From: Rhodococcus sp. AW25M09
GTDB taxonomy: Bacteria > Actinomycetota > Actinomycetes > Mycobacteriales > Mycobacteriaceae
Length of the DNA stretch: 41,777 nucleotides
Direction: 5' to 3'
NCBI RefSeq assembly: GCF_000333955.1
Contig: NZ_CAPS01000041.1
Location: forward strand, 1 to 41,777
Shown here: positions 25,725-33,536 of the stretch, piece after piece
How the letters are laid out: every line of letters begins with the position of its first letter
How positions within the stretch are numbered: the first letter of the stretch is position 1
Translations under genes and position numbers: made by a program
The notes under the pieces: model-generated
Databases searched by the model: none
Seen by the model: the letters and a program-made list of their open reading frames with translations, nothing else
Told to the model about the DNA's origin: nothing

Positions 25725-26488
25725 TACATCCCCCCGTCGACCGTGATGATGGATCCGGTTGTGTAGCTGGAGGCATCGCTGGCGAGATACAGAGCAGCCC
25801 CGACGATTTCGTTGGGGTCGCCGCCTCGCTTGGCGGCGAAGGTCTCGGCGCGCCTACCGAAAGCCTCCATGTCCCAGGCATTGGAAACGTCGGTCAGGAA
25901 CGTGCCCGCCATGATCGCGTTCGTGCGCACATTCGGCCCGAACGTCTTCGCCAAACCGACGGTGATGGCGTTGAGGCCCGCCTTCGCTGCGGCGTAGGGC
26001 AGCACGTCGGGTCGGGGCTTGGTCGATGCGGCGCTCGAAATATTGATGATCGAGCCGCCGTCGCCCTGGGCCATCCGGGTTCCGACCAGTGCGGCCAGGC
26101 GGAACGGGCCCTTGAGATTTACTCCGAGGACCTTGTCGAACAGTGCCTCGGAGATGGTGTCCACCGAGTCGTACAGCGGCGACATGCCCGCGTTGTTGAT
26201 CAGGATGTCGACTTTGCCGAAGTGCTCGTAGGACGCGTCGACGAGCGCATCGAGTGCGTCCCACTTGCCCACGTGGGCGGCGATAGGGAATGCGCGACGC
26301 CCGGTCGCTTTCTCGATTTCTTCGGCCGTCGTGCGGCAGGACTCGAAGTCGCGGCTGGCGATGATCACATCGGCGCCTGCCTGAGCGAGGCCGAAGGACA
26401 TGGCTTTGCCCAGGCCACGGCTACCGCCGGTGATCAGGGCGACGCGTCCGCTGAGATCGAACTGGGATGGGGCGTCGAACTGGGGCAT
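25724..26488 (-). CDS. SDR-family oxidoreductase
   Basis: The 254-residue SDR has I-T-G-G-S-R-G-L-G, N-N-A-G, N-I-S-S-A-A-S and the catalytic Y-A-A-A-K, ending S-I-I-T-V-D-G-G-M. The cofactor loop (A-S-R-D-F after the second strand) suggests an NADP-type preference. It has a ggagaac site before ATG 26488. It stands alone, convergent with the long operon and divergent from the third acyl-CoA dehydrogenase. Confidence 0.9.
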   Translation of the reverse strand: MPQFDAPSQFDLSGRVALITGGSRGLGKAMSFGLAQAGADVIIASRDFESCRTTAEEIEKATGRRAFPIAAHVGKWDALDALVDASYEHFGKVDILINNAGMSPLYDSVDTISEALFDKVLGVNLKGPFRLAALVGTRMAQGDGGSIINISSAASTKPRPDVLPYAAAKAGLNAITVGLAKTFGPNVRTNAIMAGTFLTDVSNAWDMEAFGRRAETFAAKRGGDPNEIVGAALYLASDASSYTTGSIITVDGGM

Positions 26489-26528
26489 CTGTTCTCCTGG
26501 ATCTGTACCGCGTCAGGCAATTCCTTAG

Positions 26529-26540
26529 TATGGTAATCAT
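26529..26540 (+). promoter_or_regulatory. Promoter with cluster motif TAATCAT (copy 4)
   Basis: TAGTATGGTAATCATA spans 26527-26541. TATG-N5-CATA forms a small palindrome and the reverse strand reads ATGATTA. A -10 box TATGGT (26529-26534) would give a leader of about 20 bases for the acyl-CoA dehydrogenase gene. Confidence 0.45.
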
Positions 26541-26561
26541 AGATTGACGAATGGAGACATA

Positions 26562-27713
26562 GTGCCGGAATCGGAACAGGGACTGTTCGAGCTCCCAAGT
26601 AAGTATCTCGAATTGCAGGTCGAAGCGCGGGCGCTTGCAGAATCCGTCCGCGATATCGCTGCGCGCGCCGACGAGTCCGACGGCATCGACGTGGACGTAC
26701 GCAAGCGGCTTCAGGCGACAGGGTTGGCCGACGTGACCGTCCCGTCCCGGTTCGGCGGCCGCTTCGAGGAGGTCGACTCGCTTGCCGTCACAGTGATCCG
26801 TGAGCGTCTCGCCGCTGAATGCGGACACCTCGATTCGCTCTTTGCCATGCAGGGCATCGGAAGCTACGGATTGTCTGTCGGCGGAACGCCTGCGATGCAG
26901 GAGTACTGGCTCCCGAGGGTGGCGAATCTCGATGCCATTGCTGCCCTGGGCCTCACCGAGCCGGATGTCGGCTCGGACCTCAAGGCGCTGACGACGTCGA
27001 TCGAAGAGGTCGACGGCGAGCTTGTGGTCAACGGCCACAAGTCCTTCATCACCAACGGTGGCGATGCAGACTTCTACAGCATCCTCGGCCGTGAGGGCGA
27101 GGGCTACTCCCTCGTTCTGATCCCTGCGGACACGCCCGGTGTCACCACCGAACGACCGCATCAGATCATCGCTCCGCACGTGTTGAGTGACGTGATCCTG
27201 AAGGACGTACGGGTTCCCCTCGATCACCGAATCGGCCAGCAGGGCAAAGGCTTCTCGCTGGTTCTGGCAACTCTCGCGACCTTCCGGGTGTCGGTTGCGG
27301 GTGCGGCGGTAGGTCTTGCCGAGGCCGCTCTGAAGGAGGCTGTGCGCCACGCGAACGGCCGAGAGCAGTTCGGCGTCAGTCTGTCTCGTCTCGGCTCTGT
27401 GCCCGAGCATCTGGCCATGTGCTGGACCGACATCGAGATGGCGCGTTCGTTGACCTATCGCGCCGCGGCCGCTTCGGCGCGCGACGCGAGGGCAAATCTA
27501 CATCTGTCGTCGATGGCCAAGGTTGCTGCGACCGAGGTTGCCGGCCGGGTCGTGGATCGCGCAGTCCAGGTGATGGGCCGCTACGGCATCTCCCGCGGTA
27601 GCACCATCGAACGTCTGTACCGCGAAGCCCGACCCATGCGGATCTACGAGGGCTCGACCGAGGTCATCCTCGACTCCCTGGCGAAGCAACTCGTCAAGGA
27701 CGGCACGCTCTAG
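26562..27713 (+). CDS. Acyl-CoA dehydrogenase with canonical active-site Glu
   Basis: The 383-residue acyl-CoA dehydrogenase carries L-T-E-P-D-V-G-S-D, G-H-K-S-F-I-T-N-G, R-E-Q-F-G-V-S-L and the C-terminal R-I-Y-E-G-S-T-E-V-I. The Glu of Y-E-G-S is the expected catalytic base, unlike the two other acyl-CoA dehydrogenases here. The GTG at 26562 has a tggag site six bases before it; an upstream TTG at 26544 is less likely. It is transcribed alone and ends before a hairpin at 27725. Confidence 0.92.
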   Translation: MPESEQGLFELPSKYLELQVEARALAESVRDIAARADESDGIDVDVRKRLQATGLADVTVPSRFGGRFEEVDSLAVTVIRERLAAECGHLDSLFAMQGIGSYGLSVGGTPAMQEYWLPRVANLDAIAALGLTEPDVGSDLKALTTSIEEVDGELVVNGHKSFITNGGDADFYSILGREGEGYSLVLIPADTPGVTTERPHQIIAPHVLSDVILKDVRVPLDHRIGQQGKGFSLVLATLATFRVSVAGAAVGLAEAALKEAVRHANGREQFGVSLSRLGSVPEHLAMCWTDIEMARSLTYRAAAASARDARANLHLSSMAKVAATEVAGRVVDRAVQVMGRYGISRGSTIERLYREARPMRIYEGSTEVILDSLAKQLVKDGTL

Positions 27714-27724
27714 AGATCACCGCA

Positions 27725-27773
27725 GCACGATTTCCCGTCCGGTAGTGCACGACGCCGGGCGGGAATCGTCGTG
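27725..27773. terminator. Imperfect hairpin terminator after the acyl-CoA dehydrogenase
   Basis: The arm from 27728 (cgatttcccgtccgg) pairs with 27755-27768 (ccgggcgggaatcg) with one bulge and one G-T pair. It lies 15 bases after the stop codon. No T-tract follows. Confidence 0.6.
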
Positions 27774-27806
27774 TGTCGGCCAATGTGTTCGGCAATCAAA
27801 TCGCCC

Positions 27807-27834
27807 TTGACGCAACATGATTCATGATTATGAT
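27807..27834 (+). promoter_or_regulatory. Promoter TTGACG-N16-TATGAT with cluster motif CATGATTATG (copy 5)
   Basis: A -35 box TTGACG (27807-27812) and a -10 box TATGAT (27829-27834) are 16 bases apart. The cluster motif CATGATTATG (27823-27832) overlaps the -10, so a repressor bound there would block RNA polymerase. It drives the SnoaL-ligase-MaoC-SDR operon. Confidence 0.65.
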
Positions 27835-27843
27835 TGGCCTTGT

Positions 27844-27859
27844 TGTGATTGCCGTCACG
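27844..27859. promoter_or_regulatory. CRP/GlxR-like site TGTGA-N6-TCACG
   Basis: Nine of the ten fixed positions of TGTGA-N6-TCACA match. The site begins near the predicted transcription start, a position that would normally repress, unless a second promoter exists. Confidence 0.45.
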
Positions 27860-27880
27860 CCCGACTCGAGGAGAAAATTC

Positions 27881-28288
27881 ATGTCGTCCCGCCCCGGAAT
27901 CGAGAACACGCTCAGCCGATACGGCCTCGGATACGACGATCACCATCCCGAGATGATCGTTGCGTCGTTCACCAAGGATGCCGTCCTGACCATGAAAATC
28001 GCCGACGGTGATCTGATCGGCCCGTTCGACGGAATCGACGCCATCATGGAGTTGATGAACGGCTCCGCGCACTCGCAGTCGGATCAGCGCCGCCACCTCA
28101 CGACGAATATCCTGATCGATGATGTCGATGATGATCATGCGAAAGTTGTTGCCTACCTGACGATAATTTCGGTCGCCGACGGCAAGCTCACTGTCCTGTC
28201 CACCGGAAAATACGAGGACGAGTTCGTTCGGGTCGACGGAACCTGGTTGATCGCCAAGCGTCACATCGCTCTCGACCTTCCGTACTGA
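27881..28288 (+). CDS. SnoaL-like (NTF2-fold) protein, copy 1
   Basis: The 135-residue protein has the NTF2/SnoaL pattern: an N-terminal helix with L-x-R-Y-x-x-x-x-D-D-H, F-T-K-D-A-V-L, the F-D-G-I-D-A-I-M-E-L helix, H-L-T-T-N-I-L-I and a C-terminal strand W-L-I-A-K-R-H-I. Fold members include ketosteroid isomerase, limonene-epoxide hydrolase, scytalone dehydratase and polyketide cyclases, so function cannot be set by fold. Start ATG 27881 has a gaggaga site. It leads the operon with the second acyl-CoA ligase. Confidence 0.82.
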   Translation: MSSRPGIENTLSRYGLGYDDHHPEMIVASFTKDAVLTMKIADGDLIGPFDGIDAIMELMNGSAHSQSDQRRHLTTNILIDDVDDDHAKVVAYLTIISVADGKLTVLSTGKYEDEFVRVDGTWLIAKRHIALDLPY

Positions 28289-28322
28289 GCCAGACCTGCG
28301 GTATCGAGCTTAGGAATCTTTC

Positions 28323-29879
28323 ATGCAAAATCAGGGATTGATCCCCGCCAAATGGGCAGCACTGACGCCTGACCGGCAGGCAGTGTTCGACGTGCCGAAC
28401 GATCGGCGCATCACTTTTTCCCAACTCGACGCGCGTGTTCGACGGCTGGCCAATGGTCTTCGCGGACTCGGGCTCGAGAAGGGCGACCGGGTCGCGGTGT
28501 TGACCCGCAACAGCGTCGAGTTCCAAGAGCTGTACTTCGCAGCCGGCCGCGCCGGTCTCGTTCTGCAGCCGCTCAATTGGCGACTCGGTGTCAAGCAGCT
28601 CATCGGTCTGATCGCGGATGCAACCCCCAAGGTGATCATCACCGCCTCGGAGTGGTCGGAAACGAAGCAGGAACTCCAGCGCGCGGTGAACGTCGACCAT
28701 TGGCTCGAATTCGGTGCTGATTCCGACGGCAGCTACGACGAGCTGCTTGCTCGGTCGAGTGCCGACGAGCCGATCTGGACGCCGTCGATCGGCGGAGACG
28801 ACCCGTTCTTCATCCTGTACACCGGGGGCACGACGGGGGAGTCCAAGGGCGCGATCCACACCCACACCAGTGCCGCCAACGGAATGCTCAATCAGACGGT
28901 GGCAGAACGCATCGTCCCCAACGATGTCTACATGCTGACCGGGCAGATGTACCACATCCCGGTGGTACTTTCGATGAACTACATGAAGCACGGCTGCCCC
29001 GTCGTCCTGGTGAACTTCGAGGCGAAGCAGGCTCTCGAAATAATCGAGACCGAAAAGGTATCGGCGTTCCTGGGTATCACCACGATGCTGAACTGGATGA
29101 TGGCGGTTCCGAACTTCGCGTCCTACGATCTCTCCAGTCTGCGAAACATTCAGTACGGCGGCGGTCCGATGCCGTCGACCATCGTGCGTGCCGCGCTCGA
29201 TTCGTTCCCGTGCACCCTGATTCAGGGGTACGGACAGACCGAGGGTACGACGATGTCCTTCCTCTCGCAGGAGGATCATCTCAACGCAGTCAAAGGTATC
29301 GATGCTCACCGCCTGAAGTCCTGTGGCCGTGAAGGATTCGTTACCACCATTCGGATCGTCGACGCGTTCGGTGAAGAAGTTCCACGGGACGGCAAGACGC
29401 CCGGGGAGATCGTCGTGCGCTCCGAATCGAACATGATCGGGTACCTGAACCGTCCCCAACTCACCAAGGACACGTTGCGCGACGGCTGGATGTGGACCGG
29501 TGACATCGCAACCTGGGACGAGGACCGATACGTCTACATCGTCGACCGAGCGAAAGACATGATCATCTCCGGCGGCGAGAACATATTCAGTGTTCAGGTC
29601 GAGGAAGCCATCGGCGCACACCCATCGGTGTTGGAATGCGCCGTCATCGGCATCCCCGACGACGAATGGGGCGAGGCCGTCAAAGCCGTCGTCGTGCTCA
29701 AACCAGGAACGTATGCCACCGAGCAGGAGATCATCGACGTCGCGAAGAAGAACCTGGCGTCGTACCAGAAACCGCGATCGGTCGATTTCGTTACCGCACT
29801 ACCCAAGGCGCCCACCGGCAAGATCATGAAACGTGATCTGCGGACGCCCTACTGGGAGGCCGCAGGTCGCACCGTATGA
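28323..29879 (+). CDS. AMP-forming acyl-CoA ligase (FadD-like)
   Basis: The 518-residue ligase has Y-T-G-G-T-T-G-E-S-K-G (166-176), G-Y-G-Q-T-E-G, W-T-G-D-I-A, Y-I-V-D-R-A-K-D-M-I-I-S-G-G-E-N-I-F-S and the catalytic Lys500 in T-G-K-I. It resembles FadD proteins that activate short side-chain or ring-derived acids. It is translationally coupled to the first MaoC-like subunit (ATGA at 29876). It differs strongly from the ligase at 18012, so the two probably act on different acids. Confidence 0.92.
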   Translation: MQNQGLIPAKWAALTPDRQAVFDVPNDRRITFSQLDARVRRLANGLRGLGLEKGDRVAVLTRNSVEFQELYFAAGRAGLVLQPLNWRLGVKQLIGLIADATPKVIITASEWSETKQELQRAVNVDHWLEFGADSDGSYDELLARSSADEPIWTPSIGGDDPFFILYTGGTTGESKGAIHTHTSAANGMLNQTVAERIVPNDVYMLTGQMYHIPVVLSMNYMKHGCPVVLVNFEAKQALEIIETEKVSAFLGITTMLNWMMAVPNFASYDLSSLRNIQYGGGPMPSTIVRAALDSFPCTLIQGYGQTEGTTMSFLSQEDHLNAVKGIDAHRLKSCGREGFVTTIRIVDAFGEEVPRDGKTPGEIVVRSESNMIGYLNRPQLTKDTLRDGWMWTGDIATWDEDRYVYIVDRAKDMIISGGENIFSVQVEEAIGAHPSVLECAVIGIPDDEWGEAVKAVVVLKPGTYATEQEIIDVAKKNLASYQKPRSVDFVTALPKAPTGKIMKRDLRTPYWEAAGRTV

Positions 29880-30316
29880 CCGAGGAAGAACTGCACGCGC
29901 TCATCGGTACCCGTATGCCAGGCGGTACCCGAACGTTGGAGAAGTGGTGGGTAAGCCTCGTTCTCGACGCGATGGAGTGCTCGGCCGACGACGGCGCGGC
30001 TCACCCGACCTTCGTATTTCTGGTCGCCACCGGGTCGATGGGGTGGACGTGGGACGAACTGTTCGCGGTGTTCTCTGCGACCGACGCGGACGGCCCGATG
30101 TTCGGCGAGACCGATACGGTCGTCCACGTCCCACTGCTGATCGGTGCGACGTATGCGGTGACCGGTGAGATCGTCTCCGCCGCTCGCAAAGTCGGTAAGA
30201 AGACGGGGGTGTTCGACATCGTCGGATATCGGTTGGAGGTCCACGATGCCGATGAAACGCTTGTGGCTTCCACCACCAACTCGATCGTCTTCCCGCGGCG
30301 GGAGCAGGCCGCATGA
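29876..30316 (+). CDS. MaoC-like hot-dog subunit without clear catalytic motif
   Basis: The 146-residue protein resembles the N-terminal, structural half of MaoC/FAS1-type dehydratases: F-G-E-T-D-T-V-V-H-V-P-L, then V-T-G-E-I-V-S-A-A-R-K and a G-x-F-D-I-V-G-Y-R-L-E-V strand. No D-x-x-P-x-H hydratase motif is visible. It overlaps the ligase stop and the next gene by four bases each. It and the following gene probably encode a heteromeric enoyl-CoA hydratase, as for two-subunit MaoC enzymes in actinobacterial sterol and mycolate pathways. Confidence 0.75.
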   Translation: MTEEELHALIGTRMPGGTRTLEKWWVSLVLDAMECSADDGAAHPTFVFLVATGSMGWTWDELFAVFSATDADGPMFGETDTVVHVPLLIGATYAVTGEIVSAARKVGKKTGVFDIVGYRLEVHDADETLVASTTNSIVFPRREQAA

Positions 30317-30726
30317 GCATCGAAGTGGGACAGGTGCTTCCGTCACGCATCATCGACGGTGTCGATCCCGAGAAGATGAAACTGCTCTCGGCGCTGATGA
30401 GTGATCCCAACCCGATTCACTTCGACCGCACAGCGGTCGCCGAACTCGGTATGGGGGACAAGACCGTCAACCAGGGGCCGTCGAACATGGCCTATGTCCT
30501 GTCGATGCTTGGTGCGTGGGCCGGTGGCGTCGACCGAATAACCCACTACCGCTTTCGTTTTCTCGGAAACGTATTCGAAGGTGACCGACTGGAAGCAGGC
30601 GGCATCATCACCGCAGTCCACGAAACTTCGGACGCATTCGAGGTGGAGTGCTCGCTGACATTGACCGTGATCGACGGTGCCCAAGTTCTGACCGGCACCG
30701 GAACCGTAACGCTCGAGAAGGAGTGA
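30313..30726 (+). CDS. MaoC-like enoyl-CoA hydratase, catalytic subunit
   Basis: The 137-residue hot-dog protein carries the hydratase-2 motif S-D-P-N-P-I-H-F-D with catalytic Asp31 and His36, and the later Y-R-F-R-F-L-G-N-V-F-E-G-D strand. The ATG overlaps the preceding stop (ATGA), suggesting equal production of the two subunits. It should add water to an enoyl-CoA to give the 3-hydroxyacyl-CoA. Confidence 0.88.
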   Translation: MSIEVGQVLPSRIIDGVDPEKMKLLSALMSDPNPIHFDRTAVAELGMGDKTVNQGPSNMAYVLSMLGAWAGGVDRITHYRFRFLGNVFEGDRLEAGGIITAVHETSDAFEVECSLTLTVIDGAQVLTGTGTVTLEKE

Positions 30727-30728
30727 AT

Positions 30729-31568
30729 ATGCCAGGCCGCCTCGAAGGAAAAGTTGCATTCATCACCGGAGCCGCTCGCGGCCAGGGACGCAGCCATGCA
30801 ATCAGATTGGCGCAGGAGGGCGCTGACATCATTGCGGTGGATATCTGCGAGAACATCGATACCGTCACGCCGTTCTACCCGCTCGCCACCGAGGACGAGC
30901 TGGCGGAAACGGTGAAGCAGGTCGAGGCGCTCGGCCGGCGTATCTTCGCTCGTCGCGCCGATGTGCGTGATCTGGAGCATCTGCAATCGGTGTTCGACGA
31001 GGGTGTCGCCGAGCTCGGCCGCGTCGACATCGTCGTCGCCAACGCCGGAATCGCAACCTACGGGCTCTCCTGGGAGCTGACGAGCGAGCAATGGAAGGAC
31101 ATGATCGACGTCAACCTCACCGGTGTCTTCCACACCGCGAAGGTGGCCATCCCCGCACTGATCGCGGCGGGCCGCGGCGGATCCATCGTGTTCACCAGCT
31201 CGATCGGCGGACTCAAGGGAGTCCAGCACGTAGGGCACTACGTGGCCGCGAAGCACGGCATGGTCGGTCTGATGCGCACGATGGCGAACGAGCTGGGCCA
31301 GTACAGTATTCGCGTCAACACCGTCCATCCGACGAATGTCGACACCATCATGATCCAGAATCCGGGAACGTATTCCATGTTCGCGCCGGGTGATCCGGAA
31401 CCCACACAAGAGAAGGCAATGGCAGGTTTCGCCTCGCTCAACACACTTCCGGTCCCGTGGATCGAATCCATCGACATCAGCAACGCCGTGCTCTACCTCT
31501 CCAGCGACGAGGGTCGCTACATCACCGGAGTCACCCTGCCCGTCGATGCGGGTGCCTACGTCAAGTGA
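30729..31568 (+). CDS. Mycofactocin-coupled SDR-family oxidoreductase (second)
   Basis: The 279-residue enzyme has G-A-A-R-G-Q-G-R-S-H, E-G-A-D-I-I-A-V-D-I-C, the subfamily insert leading to L-A-T-E-D-E-L-A-E-T-V-K, A-N-A-G and the catalytic Ser158-Tyr171-Lys175. The N-T-V-H-P-T-N-V-D-T motif is shared with the SDR at 10899. Members of this subfamily need mycofactocin to reoxidise a bound nicotinamide. ATG 30729 has gagaaggag upstream, two bases after the MaoC stop. The gene follows a hydratase and could oxidise the resulting hydroxyl or a ring alcohol. Confidence 0.88.
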   Translation: MPGRLEGKVAFITGAARGQGRSHAIRLAQEGADIIAVDICENIDTVTPFYPLATEDELAETVKQVEALGRRIFARRADVRDLEHLQSVFDEGVAELGRVDIVVANAGIATYGLSWELTSEQWKDMIDVNLTGVFHTAKVAIPALIAAGRGGSIVFTSSIGGLKGVQHVGHYVAAKHGMVGLMRTMANELGQYSIRVNTVHPTNVDTIMIQNPGTYSMFAPGDPEPTQEKAMAGFASLNTLPVPWIESIDISNAVLYLSSDEGRYITGVTLPVDAGAYVK

Positions 31569-31578
31569 AGGGAATGTC

Positions 31579-32034
31579 ATGACCACCACTCTCGCTACCC
31601 AGGACCTCGCCCACCGCGCACAGCAGGCTCTCTACCGGTACGCCTGGGCCGCCGATGCAGGCGATCTCGACACCCTTCGCAGTCTCGCGATGGCGGACGT
31701 CAGTGTTACGCAGACGTCGGAGACCAAGCACGGAATGGAAGAATTTTTAGACATCTATCGGGCATTTGCTGCATCCGACACCGAGGTCTCGCGGCACATC
31801 GTGACCAACGCGCTGGTCAGCGAGGAGGACGGTGGAGTTCGCATCGATGCGTACTTCGAGGCCACCCTGTTCGATGCCGAGAACACCTCGCGCATCTTCG
31901 GTAGGTACTCGGACTCCCTGGTCGAGGTGAACGGGGAGCTCAAATTGGCACACAAGCGCATTCTGGTCGACCGAGTGATGGCTTTGCCTGTAGCGACGTC
32001 GGCGTTCGTCCCGTACGGTTCCGCCTCGTCGTGA
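31579..32034 (+). CDS. SnoaL-like (NTF2-fold) protein, copy 2
   Basis: The 151-residue protein shows the fold's helix (Q-Q-A-L-Y-R-Y-A-W-A-A-D-A-G-D-L-D-T-L), an E-F-L-D-I-Y-R helix, S-R-H-I-V-T-N-A-L and Y-F-E-A-T-L-F strands and a final K-R-I-L-V-D-R. This D-A-G-D-L form is typical of SnoaL-like proteins of aromatic and steroid gene clusters. The start ATG 31579 follows gaaggga, 10 bases after the SDR. The function is unknown; dehydration, isomerisation or ring-cyclisation are possible. Its stop overlaps the next GTG. Confidence 0.8.
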   Translation: MTTTLATQDLAHRAQQALYRYAWAADAGDLDTLRSLAMADVSVTQTSETKHGMEEFLDIYRAFAASDTEVSRHIVTNALVSEEDGGVRIDAYFEATLFDAENTSRIFGRYSDSLVEVNGELKLAHKRILVDRVMALPVATSAFVPYGSASS

Positions 32035-32534
32035 GCAGGGTGGGGATCGACGACAACGAGAACCTCGAGTCGGTCCGGGCTACGGCCGAGGGCCGCTCGA
32101 CGTTGATTGCGACGCAGACCGAGTGCACGTTCGCGTTCACCACCGAGGCCGGGTGGCCGGCTGGGGTCGTCATGAGCTATCTGTTCACTCGCGATCGCTT
32201 CTGGCTGACAGCGGCAGCGGGCCGCGCCCACGTGCGGGGTGCGGTCCGTGACCCGCGGGTGACGCTGGTGATCTCCAATGCAGGAACCACGTTGCCGGGG
32301 CGGCAGATGCTGTCCGTTCGCGGCACCGCCACCGTGCATTCGGACGAGGCAGTGAAGTCGTGGTTCTACCCGGAGTTCTCGCGCCACCTCGCGCCCGGAG
32401 ATCCGGACGCGTTCGCGATACTGCTGAACAGCCCGCAGCGCGTCGTCATCGAGGTGGAGGCAGTTCGCGTTGCAGTGAGCCATGATTCGACCAAGATGCC
32501 CGGTGACGGCCGGGGCGGCTATCGGTCTCGGTAG
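32031..32534 (+). CDS. Pyridoxamine 5'-phosphate oxidase-like split-barrel flavoprotein
   Basis: The 167-residue protein matches the FMN/F420-binding split beta-barrel: A-F-T-T-E-A-G-W-P-A-G-V-V-M-S-Y-L, D-R-F-W-L-T-A-A, R-A-H-V-R-G-A-V-R-D-P-R-V-T-L-V-I and G-T-A-T-V-H. Such proteins can reduce enones or F420-linked substrates. Here the substrate cannot be named. The GTG overlaps the upstream stop (GTGA). Its last 16 bases overlap the end of the convergent SnoaL-like gene. Confidence 0.8.
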   Translation: MSRVGIDDNENLESVRATAEGRSTLIATQTECTFAFTTEAGWPAGVVMSYLFTRDRFWLTAAAGRAHVRGAVRDPRVTLVISNAGTTLPGRQMLSVRGTATVHSDEAVKSWFYPEFSRHLAPGDPDAFAILLNSPQRVVIEVEAVRVAVSHDSTKMPGDGRGGYRSR

Positions 32535-33037
32535 GTGAACCAGGTCGGCGCGGACTCGGGGTAATCCGCGCCGGCGTACCTGGTCTGCGGCCAGCGGATG
32601 CGCTGGTCGGTGCGAAAGCTGGCACCCATGGCCTCGAACGGAACCGCGTACATGAACGTCACCCGGCGGTGCTGGAAACGCCAGCGATCGGTCATGACGT
32701 ATCGGTCTGCGTAGCGAAAAGCGCTCATCATCAAGGTGTCTCGGACAGCCAGCTCGGCATGTCCGGTCATGCGGCCTGCTGCGTGGTGCGGATCGTCGAC
32801 GGTGATCAGGTGTATCTCGGGCGTATGCAGCATCGTGGTGTAGCGATCCATACTGTCGACGTAGAACGCGCGCAGTTCCTCGTGGCCCGTGAGGGTCTTC
32901 CCTGCGACCGTGAAGGTTGCATCGGGCATGTACATCTCGAGTACCGACTCGATGTCGTGATCGTCGACGGCCATCGAATAGGCACCGGCGAGGTCTCGAA
33001 TCGCATCCTTGGCGATCAGGGTGTCGAGCGGGTCCAT
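32519..33037 (-). CDS. SnoaL-like (NTF2-fold) protein, copy 3
   Basis: The 172-residue protein begins I-A-K-D-A-I-R-D-L-A-G-A-Y-S-M-A-V-D-D-H-D, with M-Y-M-P-D-A-T-F-T-V, T-G-H-A-E-L and F-R-Y-A-D-R-Y. These are typical of the larger SnoaL_4-type members. It resembles copy 5 (36488-37078), including a G-H-A-E-L ... R-Y-x-D-x-Y segment and a long C-terminal extension. A hairpin at 33057-33108 separates it from the upstream SnoaL gene, so it may be partly uncoupled. It is the last gene of the alcohol dehydrogenase operon. Confidence 0.8.
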   Translation of the reverse strand: MDPLDTLIAKDAIRDLAGAYSMAVDDHDIESVLEMYMPDATFTVAGKTLTGHEELRAFYVDSMDRYTTMLHTPEIHLITVDDPHHAAGRMTGHAELAVRDTLMMSAFRYADRYVMTDRWRFQHRRVTFMYAVPFEAMGASFRTDQRIRWPQTRYAGADYPESAPTWFTYRDR

Positions 33038-33056
33038 GGTTGTTCCGTTCCAGCAC

Positions 33057-33108
33057 GAAACGTACGTGCGTGTGCTCTGAGTATCAGCACACACGCACGT
33101 ACGTTCGC
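33057..33108 (-). terminator. Long hairpin between two SnoaL-like genes
   Basis: Perfect 15-bp arms (33060-33074 and 33090-33104, built on ACGTACGTGCGTGTG) enclose a 15-base loop that contains a small inner CTGA/TCAG pair. The pairing extends outward with one bulge. It lies just after the stop of the 33115 gene and 20 bases before the next start, so it may act as a terminator, attenuator or 3'-end stabiliser. Confidence 0.65.
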
Positions 33109-33114
33109 TTGTTG

Positions 33115-33525
33115 TCAGGCCTCGAAACCGTCCATCTGCGGCGGCGTCAGAGGCGAGATCACACGGGAAGAAATCTTCCACCCGTCCTCGGTCAGAACAT
33201 ACGTGTCCTCGTTCAGCGCAATGGCTTTGAACGCGGCGCCACCTTTCGTGTGACCCTCGGAGAACACGTAATTGGTTCCGTGGGCCGTGGTGTCCGAATC
33301 GACGTGCACGAGGTGGTTGGTGATGATGTGGAACTGATCCTCGATCTGCTCCGCATCGCGCTCGAAGAAGTCGAGTATCTGTTCGTGTCCCTCGTAGCGT
33401 GCCAAGCCCACCGGAGTTGCGTCCCATACGGCGTCTGCAGCGAACGCACTCAGTGCGAGTTTCGGATCGAACTTGTCCAACCCGAGTGCGTACGTATGTG
33501 TTGCCGCGATGATGTCTTCTCGCAT
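33115..33525 (-). CDS. SnoaL-like (NTF2-fold) protein, copy 4
   Basis: The 136-residue protein has D-I-I-A-A-T-H-T-Y-A-L-G-L-D-K-F-D, the A-F-A-A-D-A-V-W-D-A-T-P segment, E-G-H-E-Q-I-L-D-F-F and H-I-I-T-N-H-L-V-H-V strands, ending in D-G-W-K-I-S-S-R-V-I. It is the second gene of the alcohol dehydrogenase operon, 11 bases after the dehydrogenase, with a ggagatc site. It could act on the dehydrogenase product. The exact function is unknown. Confidence 0.82.
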   Translation of the reverse strand: MREDIIAATHTYALGLDKFDPKLALSAFAADAVWDATPVGLARYEGHEQILDFFERDAEQIEDQFHIITNHLVHVDSDTTAHGTNYVFSEGHTKGGAAFKAIALNEDTYVLTEDGWKISSRVISPLTPPQMDGFEA

Positions 33526-33536
33526 GTTTCGATCTC

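Noticed and set aside
28188..29621. A 477-codon open frame on the minus strand opposite the second acyl-CoA ligase
   Set aside because: It is the antisense shadow of a gene with full ligase motifs, has no recognisable domain, and such frames are common in high-GC DNA. The same applies to long antisense frames at 31755-33056, 19652-20725 and 37196-38299.
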